Assembly (NCBI GenBank): GCA_030697085.1
Contig: JAUYQT010000502.1
Coordinates: 1-5,366, forward strand
Reading direction: 5' to 3'
Length of the DNA: 5,366 nucleotides
Origin: Azonexus sp.
Lineage (GTDB): Bacteria; Pseudomonadota; Gammaproteobacteria; Burkholderiales; Rhodocyclaceae
Both the position numbers and the translations under genes were made by a program. Each line of letters begins with the position of its first letter. The stretch's first letter is position 1. Shown piece after piece: positions 1 to 5,366 of this stretch. A model generated the notes under the pieces. The model saw only the letters and a program-made list of their open reading frames with translations. It searched no databases and was not told the origin of the DNA.

Positions 1-128
1 AGCGCCGGCGCACGGTGGAGCGGCGTTTGCCGGTAGTTGTCGAAGTGCCTTTTTCGGATTGGCTGGCGCAGTTCCGTGGCTATGTGTCGACGCAGGCAGA
101 CCGAGGTCTGACAGCCCCAACTTATTGA
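1..128 (+). CDS. C-terminal end of an unrecognised protein (partial)
   Basis: Reading from base 3, an open frame runs in from the left edge and stops at TGA 126-128, giving about 41 residues that end in GLTAPTY. The visible piece is arginine- and valine-rich at first (VERRLPVVVEVPF), then mixed (SDWLAQFRGYVSTQ), with no motif I can name. Support for the frame is modest: its third positions lean to G/C, and the stop is followed at once by non-coding sequence and a terminator hairpin. Other frames of this short GC-rich stretch are also open, including one forward frame and two reverse frames, so the assignment is not secure. If real, the gene converges on the Pal-like lipoprotein gene and the two would share the hairpin between them. 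I cannot assign a function. Confidence 0.4.
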   Translation, partial: RRRTVERRLPVVVEVPFSDWLAQFRGYVSTQADRGLTAPTY

Positions 129-150
129 CCCGCAGCGACAACACGCCGGC

Positions 151-206
151 AATAAAAAACAGGTCACGAAAAGGCCCCAGGTTTGAAGTGGGGCCTTTCC
201 GTGACC
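151..206 (-). terminator. Rho-independent terminator of the Pal-like gene
   Basis: Arms 162-179 (GGTCACGAAAAGGCCCCA) and 189-206 form an 18-bp stem with a single A/C mismatch and a 9-base loop. On the minus strand the stem is followed directly by TGTTTTTTATT (bases 161-151), the classic U tract. It lies 45 bases past the stop of the leftward lipoprotein gene. On the plus strand the bases after the stem (TTGAATATTG) contain no T run, so forward termination would be weaker, although the hairpin sits between convergent genes. Confidence 0.88.
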
Positions 207-250
207 TTGAATATTGAAACCTCGGTTGGCCGCTTAGCCTCTCCTGGCGC

Positions 251-823
251 CTAGTTTTCCTTTTCGTAGATCACATCGGCGCGTCGGTTGGCTGCCCAGG
301 ATTCCTCGTCACGCCCCTTCAATTTGGGGTTGGATGCGCCGAGCGTCTTGATGCGGATCTGCCGGCTCGGGGCGCCGTGGTCAATCATTGCCTGGCGAAC
401 GCTCTCGGCGCGTTTCAGGCCGAGACGGGCGTTAAAGTCAGGCGTGCCGCGTTCGTCTGCATTGCCATCAATTCGGACGAGTGAGTCTGGATTGGCTGCG
501 AGATAACGCGCGTGGGCCTGCAGTATGGGATCGAATTCGATGCGGACGGCGGCACTATTGAAGTCAAAATAAATGCTGCGCTGGGTACGCAGGCCGGCCT
601 GGTCCATTTTGATGCTGGTGTCAGCCACGGCGGGCGGGGCGTTGCTCGCTGTCGCACTGGGGGCTTCCTGTAATTCGGCGGGAACAGGTTGTCCGAGCAG
701 GCCAGGGTGAACCTTGAGCGTACCGCTTTGGCTGATTTGTCGCATCGGTGACGATTCACGGTTTGAGGCGCAGGCCGTGAGCAAGGCGGAGATCAGGAAA
801 ATGACTGGCAGGGTGGCGCGCAT
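251..823 (-). CDS. Pal/OmpA-family peptidoglycan-associated outer-membrane lipoprotein
   Basis: The product is 190 residues. A signal peptide ends in a lipobox LTAC, so Cys18 should be lipidated; Ala19 at +2 does not signal inner-membrane retention, so outer-membrane sorting is expected. Residues 19-83 are a low-complexity linker rich in Ser, Pro and Ala. Residues 84-187 form an OmpA-like domain that begins with IYFDFNS, carries NADERGT at 121-127 and ends with NRRADVIY. Asp123 and Arg138 align with the residues known in OmpA-type domains to hold the diaminopimelate of peptidoglycan. The likely role is anchoring the outer membrane to the cell wall. The start is fixed by the signal peptide; the next Met (27) would lose it. 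The Shine-Dalgarno region is poor. No tolB, tolA or ybgF gene is adjacent, so this may be a Pal paralogue rather than the Tol-Pal component; I therefore leave the symbol empty. It is divergent from hemA. Confidence 0.9.
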   Translation of the reverse strand: MRATLPVIFLISALLTACASNRESSPMRQISQSGTLKVHPGLLGQPVPAELQEAPSATASNAPPAVADTSIKMDQAGLRTQRSIYFDFNSAAVRIEFDPILQAHARYLAANPDSLVRIDGNADERGTPDFNARLGLKRAESVRQAMIDHGAPSRQIRIKTLGASNPKLKGRDEESWAANRRADVIYEKEN

Positions 824-854
824 CTTGATTTTTCGGCAGCGAGAGTAATTCCGA

Positions 855-883
855 ATGATAGCCGCTTGGCGGTTTGACGAACA
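855..883 (-). promoter_or_regulatory. Weak candidate promoter for the Pal-like gene
   Basis: On the minus strand TATCAT (860-855) matches the -10 consensus at five of six positions and would start transcription about 25 bases upstream of the lipoprotein ATG. The hexamer 17 bases further upstream (TGTTCG, 883-878) is a poor -35. This is a positional guess only. Confidence 0.25.
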
Positions 884-1013
884 GGGTCTGAACGTCGCTA
901 ATCATTGGTTCACGTCGGCGGCGCGGTCATTTTCTGTGTCGTTTGCTGCGGTCAACGCTGAAAAAGCAGGCATTTTGTTCTGATCCAGATCGGGGAGGCG
1001 GCCTGAGGGCGGG

Positions 1014-1022
1014 TGATATAAT
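1014..1022 (+). promoter_or_regulatory. Extended -10 promoter of the hemA operon
   Basis: TGATATAAT combines a perfect TATAAT hexamer (1017-1022) with the TG motif one base upstream that defines extended -10 sigma-70 promoters. No TTGACA-like hexamer lies at the usual 16-18 base spacing; that position reads GGAGGC or similar. This is common where an extended -10 compensates. Transcription would begin near 1028-1030, leaving a leader of about 27 bases before the hemA GTG. A second, much weaker pair (TTGACG 874-879 with GCTAAT 897-902) is also present upstream. Confidence 0.7.
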
Positions 1023-1055
1023 CGGCGCCCATTTCGTGCGACCTAGCCCAATTCG

Positions 1056-2306
1056 GTGATTTTTACACTCGGCATCAACCATCACTCTGCGCCACTCGCC
1101 ATTCGCGAGCGCGTGGCGTTTAATGCCGAAAAGTTGCATGGCGCGCTGGCGGATCTGACGCATAGTCCGTTGGTTAAAGAGGTGGCTATTCTCTCTACCT
1201 GCAACCGTACCGAAATTTACTGCTCGGCAGAGGCGCCGGAAGTGGTGATCGACTGGTTGAGTCGTTATCACCAGGTTGACCGGGCCGATCTGGCGCCCTA
1301 TCTCTACACGCACGATCAGCCGGAAGCGATTCGCCACGCTTTTCGTGTTGCTTGCGGGCTCGATTCGATGGTCATTGGCGAGCCACAAATTCTTGGTCAG
1401 ATGAAGGATGCCGTGCGCGTCGCCGAAGAGAGCGGCACACTTGGCACGCAACTGCACAAGCTTTTCCAGCGCTCCTTTTCGGTTGCCAAAGAAGTTCGCA
1501 GCACGACGGCAATCGGCGCCAATATCGTCTCGATGGCAGCGGCCGGCGTACATTTGGCAGAACGGATTTTCGAGTCAGTGGCCGATCAGCGCATTCTCTT
1601 CATCGGTGCCGGTGAAATGATTGAATTGTGCGCCGCGCATTTCTGCGCCCGGCAGCCGAAGCAGGTCACCATTGCCAACCGCACGCTGGAGCGCGGTCGG
1701 GCGCTGGCCGAACGTTACAACGGCTCGGCCATTCGCCTTGACGAACTCGCCGAACATCTGGCGCAGCACGATATTGTGGTTTCCTGTACCGCCAGTCCGT
1801 TGCCGATCATTGGTCTCGGCATGGTCGAACGGGCCGTCAAAGCGCGTCGACATCGGCCGATGTTCATGGTTGATCTGGCGGTGCCGCGCGATATTGAAGT
1901 CGAAGTTGGCGAGCTCGACGACGTTTTTCTTTACACCGTGGATGATCTGGCGCAGGTGGTCGAGAACGGTCGTGAGTCCCGGCAGGCGGCAGTGGTTGAG
2001 GCCGAGGTGATCATTGGGCAGCGGGTTCAGGATTTCCTCGGTTGGCTGAAGGCACGCGATACCGTGCCGGTTATTCGCTCCCTGCGCGATTCGGCTGAAC
2101 GTATGCGCCGCCATGAAATCGAGCACGCCATGAAGCTGCTGGCCAAGGGTGAAGATCCGCAAAAAGTGCTGGAACACCTGTCGCAGCGCCTGACCAACAA
2201 ATTTCTGCATGCGCCAACCCAGGCGCTCAATCTCGCCGAAGGTGCTGACCGCGCCGAGTTGCAGTCCATGGCAGCTCGCCTTTTTCACCTCCATTCCGGC
2301 GAGTAG
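1056..2306 (+). CDS. hemA: Glutamyl-tRNA reductase
   Basis: This enzyme reduces glutamyl-tRNA(Glu) with NADPH to glutamate-1-semialdehyde, the first committed step of tetrapyrrole synthesis by the C5 pathway, in the cytosol. The 416 residues match the family's usual length of about 420. The N-terminal catalytic domain starts [17 protein letters not shown] and contains STCNRTE (47-53), whose Cys49 is the expected thioester nucleophile. [15 protein letters not shown] (101-115) is a family signature. The NADPH-binding domain shows FIGAGEM (182-188) and ANRT (207-210). The helical C-terminal part from about 315 is the dimerisation domain. The start is GTG: an in-frame TAG at 1044-1046 leaves no upstream alternative, and the next residues align with the family N-terminus. 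No Shine-Dalgarno sequence is visible. It is first in the presumed operon with prfA, prmC and grxD. Confidence 0.97.
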   Translation: MIFTLGINHHSAPLAIRERVAFNAEKLHGALADLTHSPLVKEVAILSTCNRTEIYCSAEAPEVVIDWLSRYHQVDRADLAPYLYTHDQPEAIRHAFRVACGLDSMVIGEPQILGQMKDAVRVAEESGTLGTQLHKLFQRSFSVAKEVRSTTAIGANIVSMAAAGVHLAERIFESVADQRILFIGAGEMIELCAAHFCARQPKQVTIANRTLERGRALAERYNGSAIRLDELAEHLAQHDIVVSCTASPLPIIGLGMVERAVKARRHRPMFMVDLAVPRDIEVEVGELDDVFLYTVDDLAQVVENGRESRQAAVVEAEVIIGQRVQDFLGWLKARDTVPVIRSLRDSAERMRRHEIEHAMKLLAKGEDPQKVLEHLSQRLTNKFLHAPTQALNLAEGADRAELQSMAARLFHLHSGE

Positions 2307-2322
2307 CGCCCTTTTCGGGCGC
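2306..2322 (+). other. Small GC hairpin between hemA and prfA
   Basis: GCGCCC (2306-2311) and GGGCGC (2317-2322) pair perfectly around the loop TTTTC, beginning at the last base of the hemA stop codon. No U run follows, so it is not an intrinsic terminator. It ends nine bases before the prfA ribosome-binding site and could tune prfA translation or protect a processed mRNA end; either role is inference. Confidence 0.45.
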
Positions 2323-2331
2323 GCTTGTCTC

Positions 2332-2334
2332 AGG
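2332..2334 (+). promoter_or_regulatory. Ribosome-binding site that supports the prfA ATG start
   Basis: AGG lies five bases ahead of ATG 2340. The alternative in-frame TTG at 2325 has only the GC hairpin upstream and no purine-rich site. The position of this AGG, together with alignment of the product to known RF1 N-termini, favours the ATG. Confidence 0.6.
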
Positions 2335-2339
2335 TCACC

Positions 2340-3422
2340 ATGAAATCCTCCATTCGCCAAAAACTCGACCTGCTGGTCGACCGTCTCGATGAAATTGACC
2401 GCATGTTGTCGGCACCCGGTGTCGCCAACGACATGGATCAGTTCCGCAAGCTTTCCCGCGAGCGCTCCGAACTGGAGCCGGTGGTCATCCAGTTCAACGC
2501 TTTCCGCCAGGCCGAGAAAGATATCGTCGAAGCCGAGGCGATGCTCACTGATCCTGATATGCGCGAGTTCGCCGAGGAAGAAATTGCCGCGACCAAGGCG
2601 CGGCTGCCCGAACTGGAAGTTGACCTGCAAAAGCTGCTGCTGCCGCGTGATCCGAACGATGAGAAGAGCGTCATTCTTGAAATCCGCGCCGGCACCGGCG
2701 GCGATGAATCTGCCCTGTTTGCCGGTAGTTTGTTCCGGATGTACACCCGATTTGCCGAGCGTCAGCGCTGGCAGGTCGAGGTGATTTCGGCCAGCGAGTC
2801 GGATCTTGGCGGTTATCGCGAAGTGATTTGCCGCATTGGCGGCAACGGCGCCTATTCCTGCCTGAAATTCGAGTCCGGCGCCCATCGCGTCCAGCGGGTG
2901 CCGGAAACCGAAACCCAGGGTCGTATCCATACTTCGGCGTGCACCGTGGCGGTAATGCCGGAAGTGGATGAGGTCGGCGATGTCGACCTGAACCCGGCCG
3001 ACTTGCGCATCGACACCTACCGCGCCTCCGGCGCCGGCGGGCAGCACATCAACAAGACGGATTCCGCCGTGCGCGTTACCCACCTGCCGACCGGCATCGT
3101 CGCCGAATGTCAGGATGGCCGCTCGCAGCACGCCAACAAGGCTTCGGCGATGAAGGTGCTGGCGGCACGGATCAAGGACGTCCAGGTGCGGGCTCAGCAG
3201 AGCCACATCGCCAGCACGCGGAAGAGCCTGATCGGCTCGGGCGACCGTTCCGAACGCATCCGCACCTACAATTTCCCGCAGGGCCGCGTGACCGATCACC
3301 GCATCAACCTGACGCTGTACAAGATCGCCGCGATCCTGGATGGCGACATGGGCGAGCTGCTCGGGGCGCTCGCCGCCGAGCATCAGGCCGATATGTTGGC
3401 CGAACTGGCCGAACAGAACTGA
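2340..3422 (+). CDS. prfA: Peptide chain release factor 1 (RF1)
   Basis: RF1 recognises the stop codons UAA and UAG in the ribosomal A site and triggers hydrolysis of the peptidyl-tRNA. From ATG 2340 the product is 360 residues, the same length as the E. coli protein, and begins MKSSIRQKL, close to the E. coli MKPSIVAKL. A TTG at 2325 would add five residues and is less likely. The helical domain 1 comes first. The codon-recognition P-x-T tripeptide is PET at 188-190, within [16 protein letters not shown]. coli has PAT. The catalytic loop [10 protein letters not shown] holds GGQ at 233-235, the same positions as in E. coli, and Gln235 is the expected methylation target. P-x-T rather than the SPF of RF2 identifies RF1. 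It lies 33 bases after hemA and just upstream of prmC, whose enzyme modifies it. Confidence 0.97.
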   Translation: MKSSIRQKLDLLVDRLDEIDRMLSAPGVANDMDQFRKLSRERSELEPVVIQFNAFRQAEKDIVEAEAMLTDPDMREFAEEEIAATKARLPELEVDLQKLLLPRDPNDEKSVILEIRAGTGGDESALFAGSLFRMYTRFAERQRWQVEVISASESDLGGYREVICRIGGNGAYSCLKFESGAHRVQRVPETETQGRIHTSACTVAVMPEVDEVGDVDLNPADLRIDTYRASGAGGQHINKTDSAVRVTHLPTGIVAECQDGRSQHANKASAMKVLAARIKDVQVRAQQSHIASTRKSLIGSGDRSERIRTYNFPQGRVTDHRINLTLYKIAAILDGDMGELLGALAAEHQADMLAELAEQN

Positions 3423-3424
3423 AA

Positions 3425-4237
3425 ATGACCCTGTTTTCCGCGTTGACCGCAGCACGGCAAAAAATCGACCGGCTCGATGCCCGTCTGCTGCTGCAATACG
3501 CCACCGGCTGCTCGCATACCGACTTGCTGGCCCGCCCGGAGACGCCGGTGATTGCGCCGGCTTACGCCCAGTTTTTGGAGTGGGTCGAGCGTCGGGCGGC
3601 GGGCGAACCGCTGGCCTATCTGGTCGGCGAGGCGGAATTCCGTGGCCGGGTTTTCCAGGTCTCGCCTGACGTGCTGATTCCCCGCCCGGAAACCGAAGTG
3701 CTGATTGAACTGGCGCTGGAAAAGCTGCATGGCGTGGCGGCGCCAAAAGTGCTCGATCTGGGCACCGGCTCCGGCATCGTTGCCATTTCGCTGGCGCTGG
3801 AATGCCCGACGGCGCAGATTACTGCGGTCGACCTGTCTTCTGCCGCTATTTTTGTAGCCCGTAATAATGCCGGCCGGCTGGGTGCAACGGTTGATTTTCG
3901 CCAGAGCGACTGGTTTGAAAATCTGGCTGGCGAAAGTTTCGATCTGATCGTTTCCAATCCGCCTTATGTGGCTGGCGGCGACCCGCATCTTCAACTTAAC
4001 GGCCTGTCCTTCGAGCCGCAAATGGCGCTGACCGATGGTGCCGACGGCCTCGAATGCATTCGCCGGATCGTTGCCTGCGCCGGCGCCCACCTGGCGCCCG
4101 CCGGCTGGCTGCTTTTCGAGCACGGCTACGATCAGGGCGAAGCGAGCCGGAACTTATTGACTACCGCCGCGTTCAAAGCGGCATTCACCCATCCCGATCT
4201 GGCCGGCATTGACCGTGTCAGCGGTGCTTATCTTTAA
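3425..4237 (+). CDS. prmC: Release factor glutamine N5-methyltransferase
   Basis: PrmC (formerly HemK) transfers a methyl group from S-adenosylmethionine to the side-chain amide of the glutamine in the GGQ loop of RF1 and RF2, which raises termination efficiency. The 270-residue product has a helical N-terminal substrate-binding domain, the linker signature EPLAYLVGEAEF (61-72), and VLIPRPETE (83-91). The Rossmann-type SAM site DLGTGSG is at 111-117. NPPY at 178-181 is the motif that holds the substrate amide. The C-terminus (GYDQGEASRNLL, then DLAGIDRVSGAYL) is typical. The ATG is only two bases past the prfA stop, without a good Shine-Dalgarno, so translation is probably coupled to prfA. 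The open frame extends upstream into prfA, but that part is an out-of-phase shadow of prfA. Confidence 0.96.
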   Translation: MTLFSALTAARQKIDRLDARLLLQYATGCSHTDLLARPETPVIAPAYAQFLEWVERRAAGEPLAYLVGEAEFRGRVFQVSPDVLIPRPETEVLIELALEKLHGVAAPKVLDLGTGSGIVAISLALECPTAQITAVDLSSAAIFVARNNAGRLGATVDFRQSDWFENLAGESFDLIVSNPPYVAGGDPHLQLNGLSFEPQMALTDGADGLECIRRIVACAGAHLAPAGWLLFEHGYDQGEASRNLLTTAAFKAAFTHPDLAGIDRVSGAYL

Positions 4238-4249
4238 TCTGGAGAAACC

Positions 4250-4573
4250 ATGTCCGACGTACAAAAGCGCATTCACGACACCGTCAATACCAACCCGGTG
4301 GTTCTTTTCATGAAGGGCGATGCCCGCTTTCCGCAGTGCGGTTTTTCCGCCACTGTCGTCCAAGTGCTGAAGGCCTGCGGCGTTAATGATTTTGTGACGG
4401 TCAACGTGCTGGCTGATGAAGAAATCCGTAATGGCGTTAAGGAATACGCTAACTGGCCGACCATTCCGCAGCTTTATATCAACGGCGAGTTTGTCGGCGG
4501 CTGCGATATCGTCAAGGAAATGTATCAGGCTGGCGAGCTGCAAAAGATGCTGGAAGGCGTTGCTCAGGCTTGA
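4250..4573 (+). CDS. grxD: Monothiol glutaredoxin, Grx4/GrxD type
   Basis: This is a single-domain CGFS glutaredoxin. The family binds a [2Fe-2S] cluster between two monomers with glutathione and takes part in iron-sulfur cluster transfer and iron homeostasis, with little classical reductase activity. The 107 residues are of normal family length. Lys22 (FMKG) and the CGFS motif with Cys30 form the active site; WPTIPQLYINGEFVGGCDI (69-87) carries the cis-Pro TIP loop and the GGCD glutathione-binding segment. Residues 24-26 (DAR) differ from the common TPQ ahead of FPQCGFS, a minor change. It has the best ribosome-binding site of the operon, GGAG at 4241-4244, five bases before the ATG. It follows prmC by 12 bases and is last in the cluster. 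Confidence 0.96.
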   Translation: MSDVQKRIHDTVNTNPVVLFMKGDARFPQCGFSATVVQVLKACGVNDFVTVNVLADEEIRNGVKEYANWPTIPQLYINGEFVGGCDIVKEMYQAGELQKMLEGVAQA

Positions 4574-4590
4574 TTCGCTTTTGTTGCTTT

Positions 4591-4630
4591 AAACGTAAAA
4601 AAACCGCCGTTTGGCGGTTTTTTTACGTTT
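4591..4630 (+). terminator. Perfect bidirectional terminator closing the operon
   Basis: Arms 4591-4608 and 4613-4630 are an uninterrupted 18-bp inverted repeat around the loop GTTT. The core is ACCGCC/GGCGGT. It is flanked by seven A on the left arm and seven T on the right, so either strand gives a GC stem followed by a U run. It begins 17 bases after the grxD stop, and it would also stop leftward transcription from the insertion sequence. Confidence 0.93.
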
Positions 4631-4653
4631 GGTTCGCCCAGCATGGCGCACTC

Positions 4654-4665
4654 CAGGGCAATCGC
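4654..4665. repeat. Probable terminal inverted repeat of the insertion sequence
   Basis: CAGGGCAATCGC lies just outside the transposase stop codon, the expected place for the IS end. The call rests on position and on my recollection that ends of this family often begin with CAGGG; the matching copy lies outside the window. Confidence 0.4.
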
Positions 4666-4666
4666 A

Positions 4667-5365
4667 TCAAATTTCCACAAGCCCCAACAGTTCGGCGCGA
4701 TATGAGTCAGACGAGGCGGCGAGAATACGACGCGTGTATATACCACCCTTTCGCTTGGAAGTATCGAGGCGAAACAGATTGAGGACGAGGCGCCGGATGA
4801 TGGCCAGATTGGCACCGGCGTTTTTTACGCGAGCCCGCATCTGGTCGTCGTTCAAGGCGACGTCAAGGCACCAATGGACACTATTTTCGATGCCCCAATG
4901 AGCGCGTACCGCGTTGGCCAGAACGGTCGCCTCGGGCGCAATGCTGCCGATGTACAGGCGTCGCTCGAAGCTGGTCTTGCCGTTGATCGTGCGTTCTGCC
5001 TCAATCACGCCAAACATCTTCAGGTCGGCCCATTGTTGCGGTTCGGCCAGGCAGTCAAGTTGCGTGAATGCCCAGCAGCGCCTGACTTCCAGCCGACCAT
5101 GATCTTTCTCGACCGACTCGACGTAGGTGTGGGGCGTATTCTTCCAGTTTTCAGCTTGGCCAATTTCAAAGAATGTCGTGATCGACTCAGCCAGTTTGGG
5201 TTGGTTGTCCTTCACCGCCAGAATGTAGTCGGCTTCTTTGTCCCGAATCGCCTGGGCAATGTTGGCGTGTATGCCCATGGCGTCGATGGTGACAATCACG
5301 CCCTTGAGCAGCAGCGCTTCAAGCAGGACCGGAATTGCCGTCAGCTCGTTGGACTTCTCGGCACA
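4667..5365 (-). CDS. ISAs1-family transposase, N-terminus outside window
   Basis: This DDE-type transposase cuts and joins the ends of its own element. The frame is open from the right edge: 22 codons precede the GTG at 5299 and read AEKSNELTAIPVLLEALL, a family signature, so the GTG is internal rather than the start. 232 residues are visible, against about 370 for complete members. The second catalytic Asp is in VTIDAMG (codon 5284-5282), followed by DYILAVKDNQ. The third acidic residue is the Glu of HWGIENSVHW (codon 4888-4886), followed by LDVALNDDQMRAR. The first catalytic Asp lies outside the window. The C-terminus (RRILAASSDSYRAELLGL) looks complete and there is no internal stop or frameshift, so the visible half is intact. 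Whether the whole gene is functional cannot be told. Confidence 0.93.
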   Translation of the reverse strand, partial: CAEKSNELTAIPVLLEALLLKGVIVTIDAMGIHANIAQAIRDKEADYILAVKDNQPKLAESITTFFEIGQAENWKNTPHTYVESVEKDHGRLEVRRCWAFTQLDCLAEPQQWADLKMFGVIEAERTINGKTSFERRLYIGSIAPEATVLANAVRAHWGIENSVHWCLDVALNDDQMRARVKNAGANLAIIRRLVLNLFRLDTSKRKGGIYTRRILAASSDSYRAELLGLVEI

Positions 5366-5366
5366 G

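Larger units (their letters stand above)
4654..5366 (-). mobile_element. ISAs1-family insertion sequence, 3' part (cut by window edge)
   Basis: The family is assigned from the transposase alone. The element is oriented leftward, its 3' end facing the grxD terminator, and continues past the right edge. I place the left boundary at about 4654, where CAGGGCAATCGC begins 13 bases outside the transposase stop codon. The exact end, the opposite inverted repeat and the target duplication (8-10 bp in this family) cannot be verified here, because the partner end is missing. Full ISAs1 elements are about 1.2-1.4 kb, so roughly half lies in the window. Confidence 0.8.

Noticed and set aside
824..1013. 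CRISPR, tRNA or riboswitch in the gap between the Pal-like gene and hemA
   Set aside because: I found no direct repeats, cloverleaf-like pairing or known riboswitch core. Only promoter-like elements are supportable.
927..1553. A 208-codon minus-strand frame across the hemA promoter and 5' part
   Set aside because: Antisense shadow of hemA with no family motif; it overlaps the clear hemA promoter.
2306..2322. Intrinsic terminator between hemA and prfA
   Set aside because: A short GC stem is present but no T run follows (GCTTGTCTC), so transcription should read through.
3107..3424. Long N-terminal extension of prmC reaching into prfA
   Set aside because: The extension is an out-of-phase reading of the conserved prfA C-terminal region. 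The family N-terminus fits ATG 3425.
1575..3746. A 723-codon open frame on the minus strand, antisense to hemA, prfA and prmC
   Set aside because: It lies wholly opposite three well-identified genes. Its protein is compositionally odd, rich in His, Gln, Arg and Gly with no domain, as expected from the reverse reading of GC-rich codons. It also spans gene boundaries without regard to them.
3383..4123. A 246-codon minus-strand frame opposite prmC
   Set aside because: Antisense shadow of a confidently identified gene, with a low-information composition.
5297..5299. GTG 5299 as the true start of the transposase
   Set aside because: The frame stays open to the window edge and the upstream codons encode the conserved EKSNE segment of the family, so the real start lies outside.

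Overview
This window looks like a chromosomal housekeeping segment of a betaproteobacterium. The protein sequences and the gene order hemA-prfA-prmC-grxD suggest the Rhodocyclales (Dechloromonas/Azonexus-like); that placement is an inference from family resemblance, not a database result. Base composition is GC-rich and uniform, with strong G/C at third codon positions in the core genes.

Layout, left to right. Bases 1-128 hold the probable C-terminal end of an unrecognised forward gene. A strong hairpin with a T tract on the minus strand (151-206) then ends the leftward gene 251-823, which encodes a Pal/OmpA-type outer-membrane lipoprotein. The 232-base gap 824-1055 separates this gene from the divergent forward cluster. 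It carries a clear extended -10 promoter (TGATATAAT, 1014-1022) for the forward genes and only a weak candidate for the leftward gene.

The forward cluster is hemA (glutamyl-tRNA reductase, GTG start at 1056), prfA (peptide chain release factor 1, best start ATG 2340), prmC/hemK (release-factor glutamine methyltransferase, 2 bases after prfA) and grxD (CGFS monothiol glutaredoxin, 12 bases after prmC). All gaps are 33 bases or less and no internal terminator is visible, so they probably form one operon. It closes with a perfect 18-bp inverted repeat (4591-4630) that can act as a terminator in both directions. The cluster joins the first committed step of C5-pathway haem synthesis, translation termination together with the enzyme that modifies the terminator protein, and a glutaredoxin linked to iron-sulfur cluster handling.

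Beyond the terminator, the right end (about 4654-5366) is the 3' half of an ISAs1-family insertion sequence. Its transposase is read leftward and its N-terminal part lies outside the window.

I see no sign of a new biological system here. The points worth a second look are start-site and expression details (hemA, prfA), the Pal-like gene without tol neighbours, and the IS inserted just past the operon terminator.
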